From: Bacteroides sp. 43_108
GTDB taxonomy: Bacteria; Bacteroidota; Bacteroidia; Bacteroidales; Bacteroidaceae
Reading direction: 5' to 3'
Length of the DNA: 34,741 nucleotides
Assembly (NCBI GenBank): GCA_001915545.1
Contig: MNQS01000130.1
Coordinates: 1-34,741 of the forward strand
In this document: piece by piece, positions 1-7,768 of the stretch
Position numbering within the stretch: position 1 is the first letter of the stretch
Layout of the letters: the number at the start of each line of letters is the position of its first letter
Notes under the pieces: model-generated
Databases searched by the model: none
The model's input: only the letters and a program-made list of their open reading frames with translations
What the model was told of the DNA's origin: nothing
Program-made: the position numbers and the translations under genes

Positions 1-58
1 GCTTATTAAAGCATTGAATTTAAGAGCATTGTATTAACAATAACGAGGGCGTTTTGTA

Positions 59-78
59 CTACGTTTTTAGGAACGTAG
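59..78. repeat. Small hairpin downstream of the hybrid sensor gene
   Basis: CTACGTT (59-65) and AACGTAG (72-78) form a perfect 7-bp stem with a 6-nt loop just past the stop codon of the minus-strand sensor gene. No T-run follows on either strand, so it is a weak terminator candidate at best. The rest of 1-89 shows no gene. Confidence 0.35.
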
Positions 79-89
79 AACTGGACACC

Positions 90-2930
90 CTATTTATTTC
101 TGTCTCTTTTCTTATATTGTAATGGGGTCATACCAACTGTTTTCTTGAAAAGAATACCGAAATAAGTGGCATTATCCATACCACATTTTTCCGCCACTTC
201 CCATATTTGCAGATCAGTGGTGTCAAGTAGGCGTTTTGCAAGCGCTATCCTTATATGCAGTATATATTCGGTGGTGGTAAATCCGGTAATAGCTTTAAGT
301 TTGCGGTTTAGTTGTGCGCGTGAAATGCACAGGTCGTATGCCAATGCATCATAATCTATCTTTCCCTTCTCCATCATGGAATGAAGAGAGTCTGTCAGTT
401 TTGCAACAAAAATCTTGTCTCTCTCCGATAGAACTGGTGCAGCATTGTCCGGTTCGTTATTTTCCGTTTCTATTACATGCGAATATTTCTGGCGCAGCAA
501 TTGCCGTTGCTCGAGAAGTTTCTCAACCCGTACTTTGAGTTCGTCTGCGTGAAAGGGTTTCTCCAGATATGCATCCGCTCCCACTTCCAAACCTTTCAGA
601 CGGTCTTCATGTGATGCCTTTGCCGTAACCATTATGACCGGAATATGATTTAGCAGTTCTGAATTCCTCACCTGTCTGCACAGTTCCAGTCCATCCATCC
701 CTGGCATCATTATGTCTGTTATTATAAGATCCGGTACAACATTCCCTGCTTTTTCGAGTCCTTCTTCGCCTGTAGACGCAAAGTAGAAACTGTAATCAGG
801 ATTAAGCTGCCGCACCATGTAGTGTGATACCGCCGGTGTATCTTCTATAATGAGTATTCTTATGTTATCTTTGTCGTAATCATCATCATCTTCAGGTAAA
901 GGAACGTTTTCATCAATCAGTATCTCAGGTTTGACAATTTTCGATTTATCTAAAGCAATCGGCGATTTATCTTTACTTTTAATCGGTAATGATATTACAA
1001 ATGTAGTGCCTTCGCCAATGGCCGAATACAATTCTATTTTACCGTGCATGGCTTCTACCGCCTGCTTCACAAGCGAGAGTCCTATTCCAGTTCCTATGTT
1101 TGCAAAATCATTGGAGCCCTGATAAAAAGGGATGAATACTTTTGATTTTTGCTGAGATGTCATGCCTATGCCCGAATCGCTTACATATATATATAAGGAT
1201 GAATCTTTCACATTCGTGGTGATAAGCACGTCGCTTCCCGGGTGTGAAAACTTCAAAGCATTTGATATGAGATTTTGCATGATTTTCAACATATAGTCTG
1301 GTATAAAATCCATCTCTACCAGTTCTTGCTGCGGCATATATACCAGATTTATACCTTTATCTGCAGCGTATGCTGTATAGCTGTCGCATATCATCTGTAT
1401 GAATTCAACGACATCTCCCCTCATAAAGTCAGGCTGGGCAGTATGTGCAGGTGAGGTCATTTTGGCGATGTCGAGTATTTGGTTTATAAGATTTAGCAGA
1501 ATGTTGTTATGGTGGAGTATATTCTTGATGTCACGCTTAACATCTTCGTCTTCCGGCTTTCGGTATAACACGTCGTTTGCAGCCGACTGTATTACAGTAA
1601 GCGGAGTACGGAACTCGTGCGTGATATTTGTGAAAAAATTAGTCCTCATCTGCTCCATCTGCTGTAACATCTGATTCTTTTGCGAACGATACCTTATAAT
1701 GAGCCACATGGCAAATAGCAGTATGCAGGCAAGTATTATCACTACAATTGAAGCCACAGTCACTTTTTCACTGTACATCTTTTCGCTTTTATAGTTTTCC
1801 TGCCATAATGAAATCTCGTTTTGCTTGCTCTTACGCTCATAAAGTATATGAGTATTCAGGACTTGTGTCATCTTTTTCTCATCATGCACGCTATCGCGGT
1901 ATTCCCTGCTCTTGATAAGACTGTTTAATGCTTTACTACTATCGCCTTTCTGCAAATTCCACAGATATTCAAGGTGGTATATATCTGCTATATGTTCCAG
2001 AGAATGAATCTCCACAGCTTTCTTTTTAGCCTTGTCTATATAAACGGAAGCAGTGCCGCAGTCGCCTTTCTGTATGTAAACACGGGCCAATGACAGACAC
2101 GACTCTATCCAATGCCATGAATCGCTACTGAATTGCATTGTATTGTATGCCTTGAGATATTCGTCTATGGCCTTGTCTGTTTCTCCATCTTTTTCGTACA
2201 ATCTTCCAAAATGAGTGTGACACAGAGAAATGCCGAGCTCGGATTTTGCCTCCTTGTTGAAATTCATTGAAAGTTGATAATAATATCTGGCGGAATCCAT
2301 TTGCCCTTTAGATTCAAATATAGAACCTATATTGGCATAATTGATAGCCTGCCCTAATGGGCTGCCCAGAAACCTCTCTCCATCAAGTGCCATACGGAAA
2401 ACACTGTCGGCCACCTGATAATTTTCTAATGTCAGGAACACATTGCCAATGCCGTTCAGCGATATTACTCTGTTCTTTAATAACTTTTTATTGTTTTTGT
2501 CGCTGTATGCCTCGCAGTACGACAACGCCTTGTAATGATAAGACGAAGCATCTTCAAGGAAACCTATCCTACGATAATTAGTTCCGATATTGTTTAATGC
2601 CTGGATAATTTGCAACGTATCGCATAGGCGGACAGAAAGCATAAGTCCTTTCTTGTGTGTCTCTATTGCTTCCGAAAAACGGCTTTCCTCTCTATAACAT
2701 TTACCAAGTTCGTTATAAGCGGCTATCTCGCCATATGTATTTCCGTCTTGTGCAAAACGATTTACCAGAATACGAAGGGAGTCTATGCACCGATTTGCAT
2801 ATAATATACTGTCTATCGCTTGAGTTTCTCTTTCTGAAAATGTTTTTTCATACTTTCCTTTCTCTTCGCAAGATGTAAAGAAGCATATCAGACATGCTGT
2901 AAGTATCAATATGTAATAGTTCAATCTCAT
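90..2930 (-). CDS. Hybrid two-component sensor/regulator: TPR sensor, histidine kinase, receiver, AraC HTH
   Basis: A single polypeptide of 946 aa that should sense a signal at the envelope, autophosphorylate, pass phosphate to its own receiver and bind DNA. The N-terminus is a lipoprotein-like signal peptide (FFTSC, Cys about 21). Residues about 55-360 are TPR-type helical repeats. A single membrane segment lies near 391-413. The kinase follows: H-box THEFRTPLT with His about 438, N-box ISNALKFS, and G-boxes DSGIGM and GTGIGLSL. The receiver has ITDIMMPGMDG (phospho-Asp about 739) and EKPF. An AraC-type HTH fills the last 105 residues. The ORF can be extended to a TTG at 2948, but the ATG at 2928-2930 gives a normal signal peptide and is preferred. 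TPRs replace the beta-propeller/Y_Y_Y sensor of classical Bacteroides HTCS proteins. No obvious target operon adjoins it. The domain call is firm; the ligand is unknown. Confidence 0.93.
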   Translation of the reverse strand: MRLNYYILILTACLICFFTSCEEKGKYEKTFSERETQAIDSILYANRCIDSLRILVNRFAQDGNTYGEIAAYNELGKCYREESRFSEAIETHKKGLMLSVRLCDTLQIIQALNNIGTNYRRIGFLEDASSYHYKALSYCEAYSDKNNKKLLKNRVISLNGIGNVFLTLENYQVADSVFRMALDGERFLGSPLGQAINYANIGSIFESKGQMDSARYYYQLSMNFNKEAKSELGISLCHTHFGRLYEKDGETDKAIDEYLKAYNTMQFSSDSWHWIESCLSLARVYIQKGDCGTASVYIDKAKKKAVEIHSLEHIADIYHLEYLWNLQKGDSSKALNSLIKSREYRDSVHDEKKMTQVLNTHILYERKSKQNEISLWQENYKSEKMYSEKVTVASIVVIILACILLFAMWLIIRYRSQKNQMLQQMEQMRTNFFTNITHEFRTPLTVIQSAANDVLYRKPEDEDVKRDIKNILHHNNILLNLINQILDIAKMTSPAHTAQPDFMRGDVVEFIQMICDSYTAYAADKGINLVYMPQQELVEMDFIPDYMLKIMQNLISNALKFSHPGSDVLITTNVKDSSLYIYVSDSGIGMTSQQKSKVFIPFYQGSNDFANIGTGIGLSLVKQAVEAMHGKIELYSAIGEGTTFVISLPIKSKDKSPIALDKSKIVKPEILIDENVPLPEDDDDYDKDNIRILIIEDTPAVSHYMVRQLNPDYSFYFASTGEEGLEKAGNVVPDLIITDIMMPGMDGLELCRQVRNSELLNHIPVIMVTAKASHEDRLKGLEVGADAYLEKPFHADELKVRVEKLLEQRQLLRQKYSHVIETENNEPDNAAPVLSERDKIFVAKLTDSLHSMMEKGKIDYDALAYDLCISRAQLNRKLKAITGFTTTEYILHIRIALAKRLLDTTDLQIWEVAEKCGMDNATYFGILFKKTVGMTPLQYKKRDRNK

Positions 2931-3050
2931 AGTACTCAAGTTTCGCAAGCGTTAAAATGATGCAATAAAAAAGGCTAAAGTATTTAATAATCCAATGATA
3001 ATCACAATATTAATATTGCCGAAAGAATAATATTCCCCTTGGGCCATGAA

Positions 3051-3082
3051 CAAAAATAGATATATTATAGGAGAACTCCAAG
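3051..3082 (-). promoter_or_regulatory. Candidate Bacteroidota promoter for the hybrid sensor gene
   Basis: On the minus strand TATTTTTG (3051-3058) matches the -7 consensus TAnnTTTG. CTTG (3079-3082) lies 20 nt upstream as a weak -33 element. It sits about 120 nt upstream of the ATG. The remaining intergenic sequence (about 3083-3360) shows nothing I can name. Confidence 0.4.
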
Positions 3083-3361
3083 AGTTTCTGCGTACTATGC
3101 CCCCAACTTCCAAAGACCGGATTCAAAACAGAGAAGATTGTCTATGCTTTCTATCACCCAAATGATTCCTGTATTTATCTTAAAGGCAATATTCCTATGC
3201 TTTATATATGTGGTATTTCGATTTCTCCTTGACTTTTCTCTTCATGGAGAGGAGGGATAACGTAGCGATAGGCCACAAGGCTTATCCAAGAAACGGACAG
3301 AATAACTTACAAAAGTCATTGCCGAGTATGAAAATCCATATTTCCTTGCTGGAAGCATATA

Positions 3362-3398
3362 AAGCAAAAAAATCCCCATAACTCATGGAGTTACAGGG
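3362..3398 (-). terminator. Intrinsic terminator of the NifU-like/GGGtGRT operon
   Basis: On the minus strand CCC-TG-TAACTC, loop CAT, GAGTTA-T-GGG forms a stem of 9 pairs with a small internal bulge. It is followed by GATTTTTTT. It lies about 25 nt past the stop codon at 3424. Confidence 0.75.
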
Positions 3399-3423
3399 AC
3401 TTATTATATTGATAAGATATCAA

Positions 3424-4434
3424 TTATTTGCTCAATGCAAGTGCTACGTTAACGGCGCAAGCAACTGTACATCCAACCATTGGGTTGTTACCCATTCCGA
3501 GGAATCCCATCATTTCAACGTGAGCTGGAACTGATGAAGAACCTGCGAACTGAGCATCTGAGTGCATACGACCCATTGTGTCGGTCATACCGTAAGAAGC
3601 AGGACCTGCAGCCATGTTGTCTGGGTGAAGTGTACGACCTGTACCACCACCTGATGCAACTGAGAAATAAGGCTTGCCTGCGAGTACGCGCTCCTTCTTG
3701 TATGTACCTGCAACTGGGTGCTGGAAACGTGTAGGGTTAGTAGAGTTACCAGTGATTGAAACGTCTACGTTCTCAAGCCACATGATAGCAACACCTTCGC
3801 GAACATCGTCAGCTCCGTAGCAGTTAACCTTAGCACGTGGGCCGTCGCTGTATGCAGTACGCTCAACAACCTTAACTTCGCCAGTGTAGTAGTCGAACTG
3901 AGTCTTGCAGTATGTGAAACCGTTGATACGGCTGATGATCATAGCAGCATCCTTTCCGAGTCCGTTGAGGATAACGCGGAGAGGGTTCTTACGTACCTTG
4001 TTTGCCATTTCAGCAATCTTGATTGCACCTTCTGCAGCTGCGAATGACTCGTGACCTGCCAAGAAAGCGAAGCACTGAGTTTCCTCGCGGAGAAGACGTG
4101 CAGCAAGGTTTCCGTGGCCGAGACCTACCTTACGGTCGTCAGCAACAGATCCTGGAATACACATAGCCTGAAGACCGATACCGATAGCCTCAGCAGCGTC
4201 AGCAGCGTTTGTGCATCCCTTCTTGAGAGCGATAGCTGTACCGATTACGTAAGCCCATTTTGCATTCTCGAAGCAAATCATCTGTGTGTCCTCACAAGTC
4301 TTGTAAGGATCCAAACCTGCCTTCTCGCATATCTCATTTGCTTCCTCGATTGAAGCAATGCCGTTTTCATTCAAAGCAGCAAGAATCTGCTTGATACGGC
4401 GGTCCTGTGATTCAAATTTTACTTCTCTTATCAT
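3424..4434 (-). CDS. GGGtGRT family protein of unknown function
   Basis: A 336-aa soluble protein with the signature GGGTGRT at residues 262-268 that names this family (Pfam GGGtGRT). No experimentally defined function is known to me. No signal peptide or membrane segment is visible. It has ten cysteines (36, 47, 54, 74, 92, 121, 176, 205, 322, 326), including CTVAC near the C-terminus, so metal or Fe-S binding is possible but only inferred. Small glycine-rich segments (GLGHGNL, FLGMGNNPMVG) suggest nucleotide or cofactor contacts. It is the second gene of an operon, 17 bp after the NifU-like scaffold gene. An AGGAGG (4444-4449) lies 9 nt before the ATG, which is unusual for Bacteroidota and fixes the start. 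The pairing with a scaffold protein suggests that the two work together on an Fe-S cluster or sulfur step. Confidence 0.9.
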   Translation of the reverse strand: MIREVKFESQDRRIKQILAALNENGIASIEEANEICEKAGLDPYKTCEDTQMICFENAKWAYVIGTAIALKKGCTNAADAAEAIGIGLQAMCIPGSVADDRKVGLGHGNLAARLLREETQCFAFLAGHESFAAAEGAIKIAEMANKVRKNPLRVILNGLGKDAAMIISRINGFTYCKTQFDYYTGEVKVVERTAYSDGPRAKVNCYGADDVREGVAIMWLENVDVSITGNSTNPTRFQHPVAGTYKKERVLAGKPYFSVASGGGTGRTLHPDNMAAGPASYGMTDTMGRMHSDAQFAGSSSVPAHVEMMGFLGMGNNPMVGCTVACAVNVALALSK

Positions 4435-4443
4435 AATTTGCTT

Positions 4444-4449
4444 CCTCCT
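4444..4449 (-). promoter_or_regulatory. Strong Shine-Dalgarno of the GGGtGRT gene
   Basis: A full AGGAGG lies 9 nt upstream of the ATG at 4434, in the 17-bp gap between the two operon genes. Most other starts in this window lack any such motif, as is usual for Bacteroidota. Confidence 0.7.
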
Positions 4450-4451
4450 AA

Positions 4452-5153
4452 TTATTCTTTACGTGGATCTATAGATTTAACAGCTCCCTGCTCTGGTTTT
4501 GTGCGTCCGTAAGTTCCAGTAACGCTCTTCAAAGCCTCGTTTGCATCAACACCCTTCTTGATTGCATCCATGAACTTGCCCATGTGAACGAATTCATAAC
4601 CGCAAACCTGATCGTCCTTATCAAGGAACATCTTTGTGATGTAACCCTCAGTAAGCTGCAGATAACGTGTACCCTTAACCTTTGTACCATACAGAGTACC
4701 AGTCTGGCTGATAAGACCCTTTCCGAGGTCCTCGAGTCCAGCACCGATTACGAGACCGCCTTCAGAGAAAGCTGACTGTGTACGTCCGTAAACAATCTGG
4801 AGGAAGAGTTCACGCATAGCTGTGTTGATGGCATCGCAAACAAGGTCTGTATTGAGAGCCTCGAGAATTGTCTTTCCAGGAAGGATTTCTGAAGCCATAG
4901 CTGCAGAGTGAGTCATTCCTGAGCATCCGATTGTCTCAACCAAACATTCTTCGATAACTCCGTCCTTAACGTTAAGGCTGAGCTTGCATGCACCCTGCTG
5001 AGGAGCACACCAGCCGATTCCGTGAGTCATACCTGAAATGTCTTTGATTTCCTTTGCCTGAATCCACTTTCCTTCTTCTGGAATTGGAGCTGGTCCGTGG
5101 TTTGGACCTTTGGCAACACAGCACATGTTCTGTACTTCTTTAGAGTAAACCAT
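4452..5153 (-). CDS. NifU/IscU-like iron-sulfur cluster scaffold protein
   Basis: A 233-aa cytoplasmic protein related to the NifU N-terminal/IscU scaffold fold. The segment CKLSLNVKDGVIEE followed by ETIGCSGMTHSAAMASE (Cys77) resembles the IscU strand-turn-cysteine core. Cys49 or Cys56 and Cys106 could supply the other cluster ligands. It is longer than IscU (about 130 aa): the C-terminal half carries VYGRTQSAFSEGG and a tail ending RTKPEQGAVKSIDPRKE that I cannot assign. It is the first gene of the operon with GGGtGRT. The ATG at 5151-5153 is used; an in-frame ATG nine codons downstream is an alternative. The family call is likely. That it truly assembles clusters for general use, rather than serving its partner, is not shown. 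Confidence 0.82.
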   Translation of the reverse strand: MVYSKEVQNMCCVAKGPNHGPAPIPEEGKWIQAKEIKDISGMTHGIGWCAPQQGACKLSLNVKDGVIEECLVETIGCSGMTHSAAMASEILPGKTILEALNTDLVCDAINTAMRELFLQIVYGRTQSAFSEGGLVIGAGLEDLGKGLISQTGTLYGTKVKGTRYLQLTEGYITKMFLDKDDQVCGYEFVHMGKFMDAIKKGVDANEALKSVTGTYGRTKPEQGAVKSIDPRKE

Positions 5154-5218
5154 ATCCTTTATTTTTTAAATGAATAAAATATGTTGTTTAGTTGCTATAA
5201 ATTCCATACGGCACCGAC

Positions 5219-5279
5219 GGCCGCAAAAAAGCCCCCGCTGTGGCCCTTTAACTAAAATGCTGTATGTCAAACCGACAGC
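5219..5279 (-). promoter_or_regulatory. Attenuator-like structured leader upstream of the NifU-like gene
   Basis: On the minus strand a GCTGT (complement of 5275-5279) is followed by two ACAGC copies (complements of 5259-5263 and 5237-5241). The first pairing gives a small hairpin. The second would occupy the left arm of a GC-rich hairpin (GCCACAGCGGGGGC, complement of 5231-5244) that runs directly into TTTTTT (5225-5230). This is the geometry of alternative pairing before a terminator, inside the untranslated leader. No known riboswitch class is recognised. Confidence 0.35.
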
Positions 5280-5324
5280 TGCACGCTAGAACCATAACAG
5301 CCTCTTCTGCATACAAAAGCTATG

Positions 5325-5332
5325 CAAATATA
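5325..5332 (-). promoter_or_regulatory. Candidate -7 promoter box of the NifU-like/GGGtGRT operon
   Basis: TATATTTG on the minus strand fits TAnnTTTG exactly. No convincing -33 TTTG is seen at 19-20 nt. It implies a leader of about 165 nt before the ATG at 5153. Beyond it, 5333-5636 shows no gene or structure I can support. Confidence 0.4.
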
Positions 5333-5636
5333 AGAAAAAAGTTCATTAACATGAGCGCCTTACAGCTACAAAATATGCAAAAGTTTCACGGTTCCAGTGC
5401 TTCATTGCGCCATACGCTAACATGAAAATATTTATGCCGTGTCAGCCTGCAATTGCGTTTGCTCTGCATCATTGGCGAAAAATTCCGCATATTACAAACA
5501 AAACGACACAAAAAGGTGTGGTTATCGTAACGTTGTCAAACTTTAAACGACGTGGGAAAGCAAGTTGATGCAAACAGAATACCAACCAACACACGCGCTT
5601 AACCGGCGGTTTGCAGACGGAAAACAGCAGAAGCAA

Positions 5637-5740
5637 CTGCACTTAGGAATTTTCAAAATTCTGAGGGCTCAAAACAAAAATTGCGGGGGCCCGCATTGCA
5701 ATCTGCAAGCCCTCGCAATTTGAAATAAACATAAGTGCAG
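5637..5740. repeat. Compact nested inverted-repeat element
   Basis: A 104-bp block is bounded by a perfect 9-bp inverted repeat: CTGCACTTA (5637-5645) and TAAGTGCAG (5732-5740). Inside are the near-perfect palindrome GAATTTTCAAAATTC (5647-5661) and the large GC-rich hairpin at 5678-5721. It lies directly downstream of the MacB-like permease gene, so part of it acts as that operon's terminator. A MITE-like origin is possible but no target-site duplication is evident. Confidence 0.5.
5678..5721 (-). terminator. Large hairpin terminator of the tripartite ABC efflux operon
   Basis: Arms 5678-5695 and 5704-5721 pair over 18 positions with one mismatch and two G-T pairs around an 8-nt loop. The outer part is AAATTGCG/CGCAATTT. 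On the minus strand it ends in ATTTTTG. It lies about 30 nt past the permease stop codon. Its GC-rich core resembles repeats near 17736-17794. Confidence 0.7.
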
Positions 5741-5753
5741 AAGGAAAAATCTA

Positions 5754-6971
5754 TCACTCGTATCTTATTGCCTCTATAGGGTCCATGTTTGCAGCTTTCT
5801 GTGCAGGGAAGTATCCGAAGCCGACACCGATGATGGTACATACTGCGAAACTTACGAATATGCTCCACATAGGGATGGAAGTAGGCAGGCCGAAGTTTCC
5901 GCATATCAATGTGCCGAGATAGCCGACAATGATGCCGAGCACACCGCCTGTAAGACTTATTATGATGGACTCTACAAGGAACTGACTGCTGATATCGATG
6001 CCTCGTGCACCGACAGACATTCTCAAACCGATTTCCTTGGTACGCTCCGTTACAGACACAAGCATGATGTTCATAATACCTATACCAGCAACGAGAAGAG
6101 AGAATGCGGCAGCCACGACAAGGATTATCGTAATGGTATCCATCGTTGAACTCATGGTTTCCATCATTTCCTGCTGTGAACGGATTGTAAAGTCATCTTC
6201 GTCTGTTTCCTTCAGCTTGTGATTTTCTCTGAGGATGGCTGTCAGTTCGTCTATGGCCTCATCTGTCATTTCCTCGGTTAGGGCCGAACAGTTGATGTTG
6301 TTGAGAAAGTCCTGCGCAAGGATTCTTTTCATGACGGTGGTGTACGGCGCAATGATGAGATTATCCTGGTCCATACCGAAACTGTTGTATCCCTTCGACT
6401 TCAGCACGCCGACAATTCTGAAAGGAATAGACGTGAATCTTATGGTCTTGCCTACAGGGTCTTCACCGTTGGGAAAGAGTTCGTCGGCAACAGTTTTTCC
6501 GATTACGCACACCTTGGCATTCTTCTTTATATCTTCATCTGTGAACATCTGACCGTCTTCTACATTCCACTGCTTTATGTCGAGATACTCGACAGACTCT
6601 CCATAAATAGAAGTGGAAGTGTTGTTGGCTCCGTAAATGGCCTGACCGGAACTGCTCACCTCCGGACTGACGTAGGAGATGAATTTAGTATTTTCCTTTA
6701 TGCTCGTGTAGTCGGCAATCTTCAGAGTCTGCATTTCGCTCGGATCCTGACGCACGCCGCCTCGCATGTCAGCACCAGGACGAATCATTATGATGTTGGT
6801 ACCCATCTGCGAGATATTTTTTCTGACGCTCTCTTTCGAACCCTGTCCGATGGCCATCATTATGATAACGGCGGCTACACCGATGATGATTCCGAGCATC
6901 GAGAGGAACGAGCGGAACTTGTTGTTTGCAATGGCTCTGAATGCCACCTTTATAAGATTGGTAAAATTCAT
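5754..6971 (-). CDS. MacB-like ABC transporter permease
   Basis: A 405-aa inner-membrane permease of the MacB/FtsX type. It has one membrane helix at about residues 18-42 (FLSMLGIIIGVAAVIIMMAIG), a large periplasmic domain (about 45-275), and three C-terminal helices separated by VTERTKEIGLRMSVGAR, a typical MacB cytoplasmic loop. It ends in the FtsX-family pattern YFPAQKAANMDPIEAIRYE. In E. coli MacB the ATPase is fused to the permease; here it is the separate gene just upstream (11-bp gap). It should work with the adaptor and TolC-like channel of the same operon to export substrates from the periplasm by mechanotransmission. The substrate is not evident. Confidence 0.93.
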   Translation of the reverse strand: MNFTNLIKVAFRAIANNKFRSFLSMLGIIIGVAAVIIMMAIGQGSKESVRKNISQMGTNIIMIRPGADMRGGVRQDPSEMQTLKIADYTSIKENTKFISYVSPEVSSSGQAIYGANNTSTSIYGESVEYLDIKQWNVEDGQMFTDEDIKKNAKVCVIGKTVADELFPNGEDPVGKTIRFTSIPFRIVGVLKSKGYNSFGMDQDNLIIAPYTTVMKRILAQDFLNNINCSALTEEMTDEAIDELTAILRENHKLKETDEDDFTIRSQQEMMETMSSTMDTITIILVVAAAFSLLVAGIGIMNIMLVSVTERTKEIGLRMSVGARGIDISSQFLVESIIISLTGGVLGIIVGYLGTLICGNFGLPTSIPMWSIFVSFAVCTIIGVGFGYFPAQKAANMDPIEAIRYE

Positions 6972-6982
6972 GGTCTCTCGTT

Positions 6983-7747
6983 TTAGTCATCCTGCGGTTT
7001 AGGAAGCTTTGCCAAAGCATCGGCCGCCGACAGAATATTGTTGTTTATAACATCTTCACGTATCTTGCCGTCTCTGAGCATGATGTTTCGACTGCTGTAC
7101 TGCGCTATTTCAGGATTGTGCGTTACGAAAATGATTGTTCTGCCTTCGGCATACAATTTCTGAAAAAGCACAAGAACCTCAAACGACGTACGTGTATCCA
7201 GGTTACCTGTTGCCTCATCGGCAAGTATCACTGCCGGATTGTTTACGAGTGCACGTGCGATAGCCACACGCTGCATCTGTCCGCCGGACATCTGATTGCT
7301 CTTATGGTAAAGGCGCTCACCAAGTCCCACAGCCTTGAGAGCCTCGATTGCCGCCTCGTGCCTCATCTTTGCACTGAATTTGGAGTTGTACATCAGAGGG
7401 AGCTCCACATTTTCCACAGCAGTTGTCTTCGGAAGCAGGTTATAGTTCTGAAAAACGAAACCTATCTTGCGGTTACGCAGCTTCGCTCTCTGTGCCTTGC
7501 TCATCTTACGCACCGACACGCCGTCGAGATAATACTCACCGCTTGTAGGAGTGTCGAGACACCCAAGCTGATTCAGCAATGTCGATTTTCCAGATCCAGA
7601 AGTACCCATGATTGTTACAAACTCTCCTTCATAAATTTTGAAGGATATTCCTCTCAACGCATGGACAACCTCAGATCCGACAGTGAAATTTCGCTTCACG
7701 TTGTCAAGTTCTATGACAACCTTTCTTTTATCGTCTTCCTGTTCCAT
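6983..7747 (-). CDS. ABC transporter ATP-binding protein (MacB/LolD type)
   Basis: A 254-aa cytoplasmic ATPase that powers the MacB-like permease encoded next. All expected motifs are present: Walker [10 protein letters not shown] (48-56), Q-loop Gln100, signature MSGGQMQR (153-160), Walker B AVILADE (172-178) with catalytic Glu178, and switch His210. The C-terminus extends about 25 residues past the usual end of LolD-type ATPases. The gene lies 21 bp after the adaptor gene and 11 bp before the permease, consistent with one transcript. Family assignment is firm; MacB-type rather than LolCDE-type follows from the gene order with adaptor and TolC. Confidence 0.95.
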   Translation of the reverse strand: MEQEDDKRKVVIELDNVKRNFTVGSEVVHALRGISFKIYEGEFVTIMGTSGSGKSTLLNQLGCLDTPTSGEYYLDGVSVRKMSKAQRAKLRNRKIGFVFQNYNLLPKTTAVENVELPLMYNSKFSAKMRHEAAIEALKAVGLGERLYHKSNQMSGGQMQRVAIARALVNNPAVILADEATGNLDTRTSFEVLVLFQKLYAEGRTIIFVTHNPEIAQYSSRNIMLRDGKIREDVINNNILSAADALAKLPKPQDD

Positions 7748-7768
7748 TGTCCGTCAACATTTACAAAA

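Noticed and set aside
3244..3381. A 45-codon open frame starting MERRDNVAIGHKAYP
   Set aside because: No start signal or recognisable domain, and its end runs into the operon terminator hairpin at 3374-3398. It cannot be told from chance.
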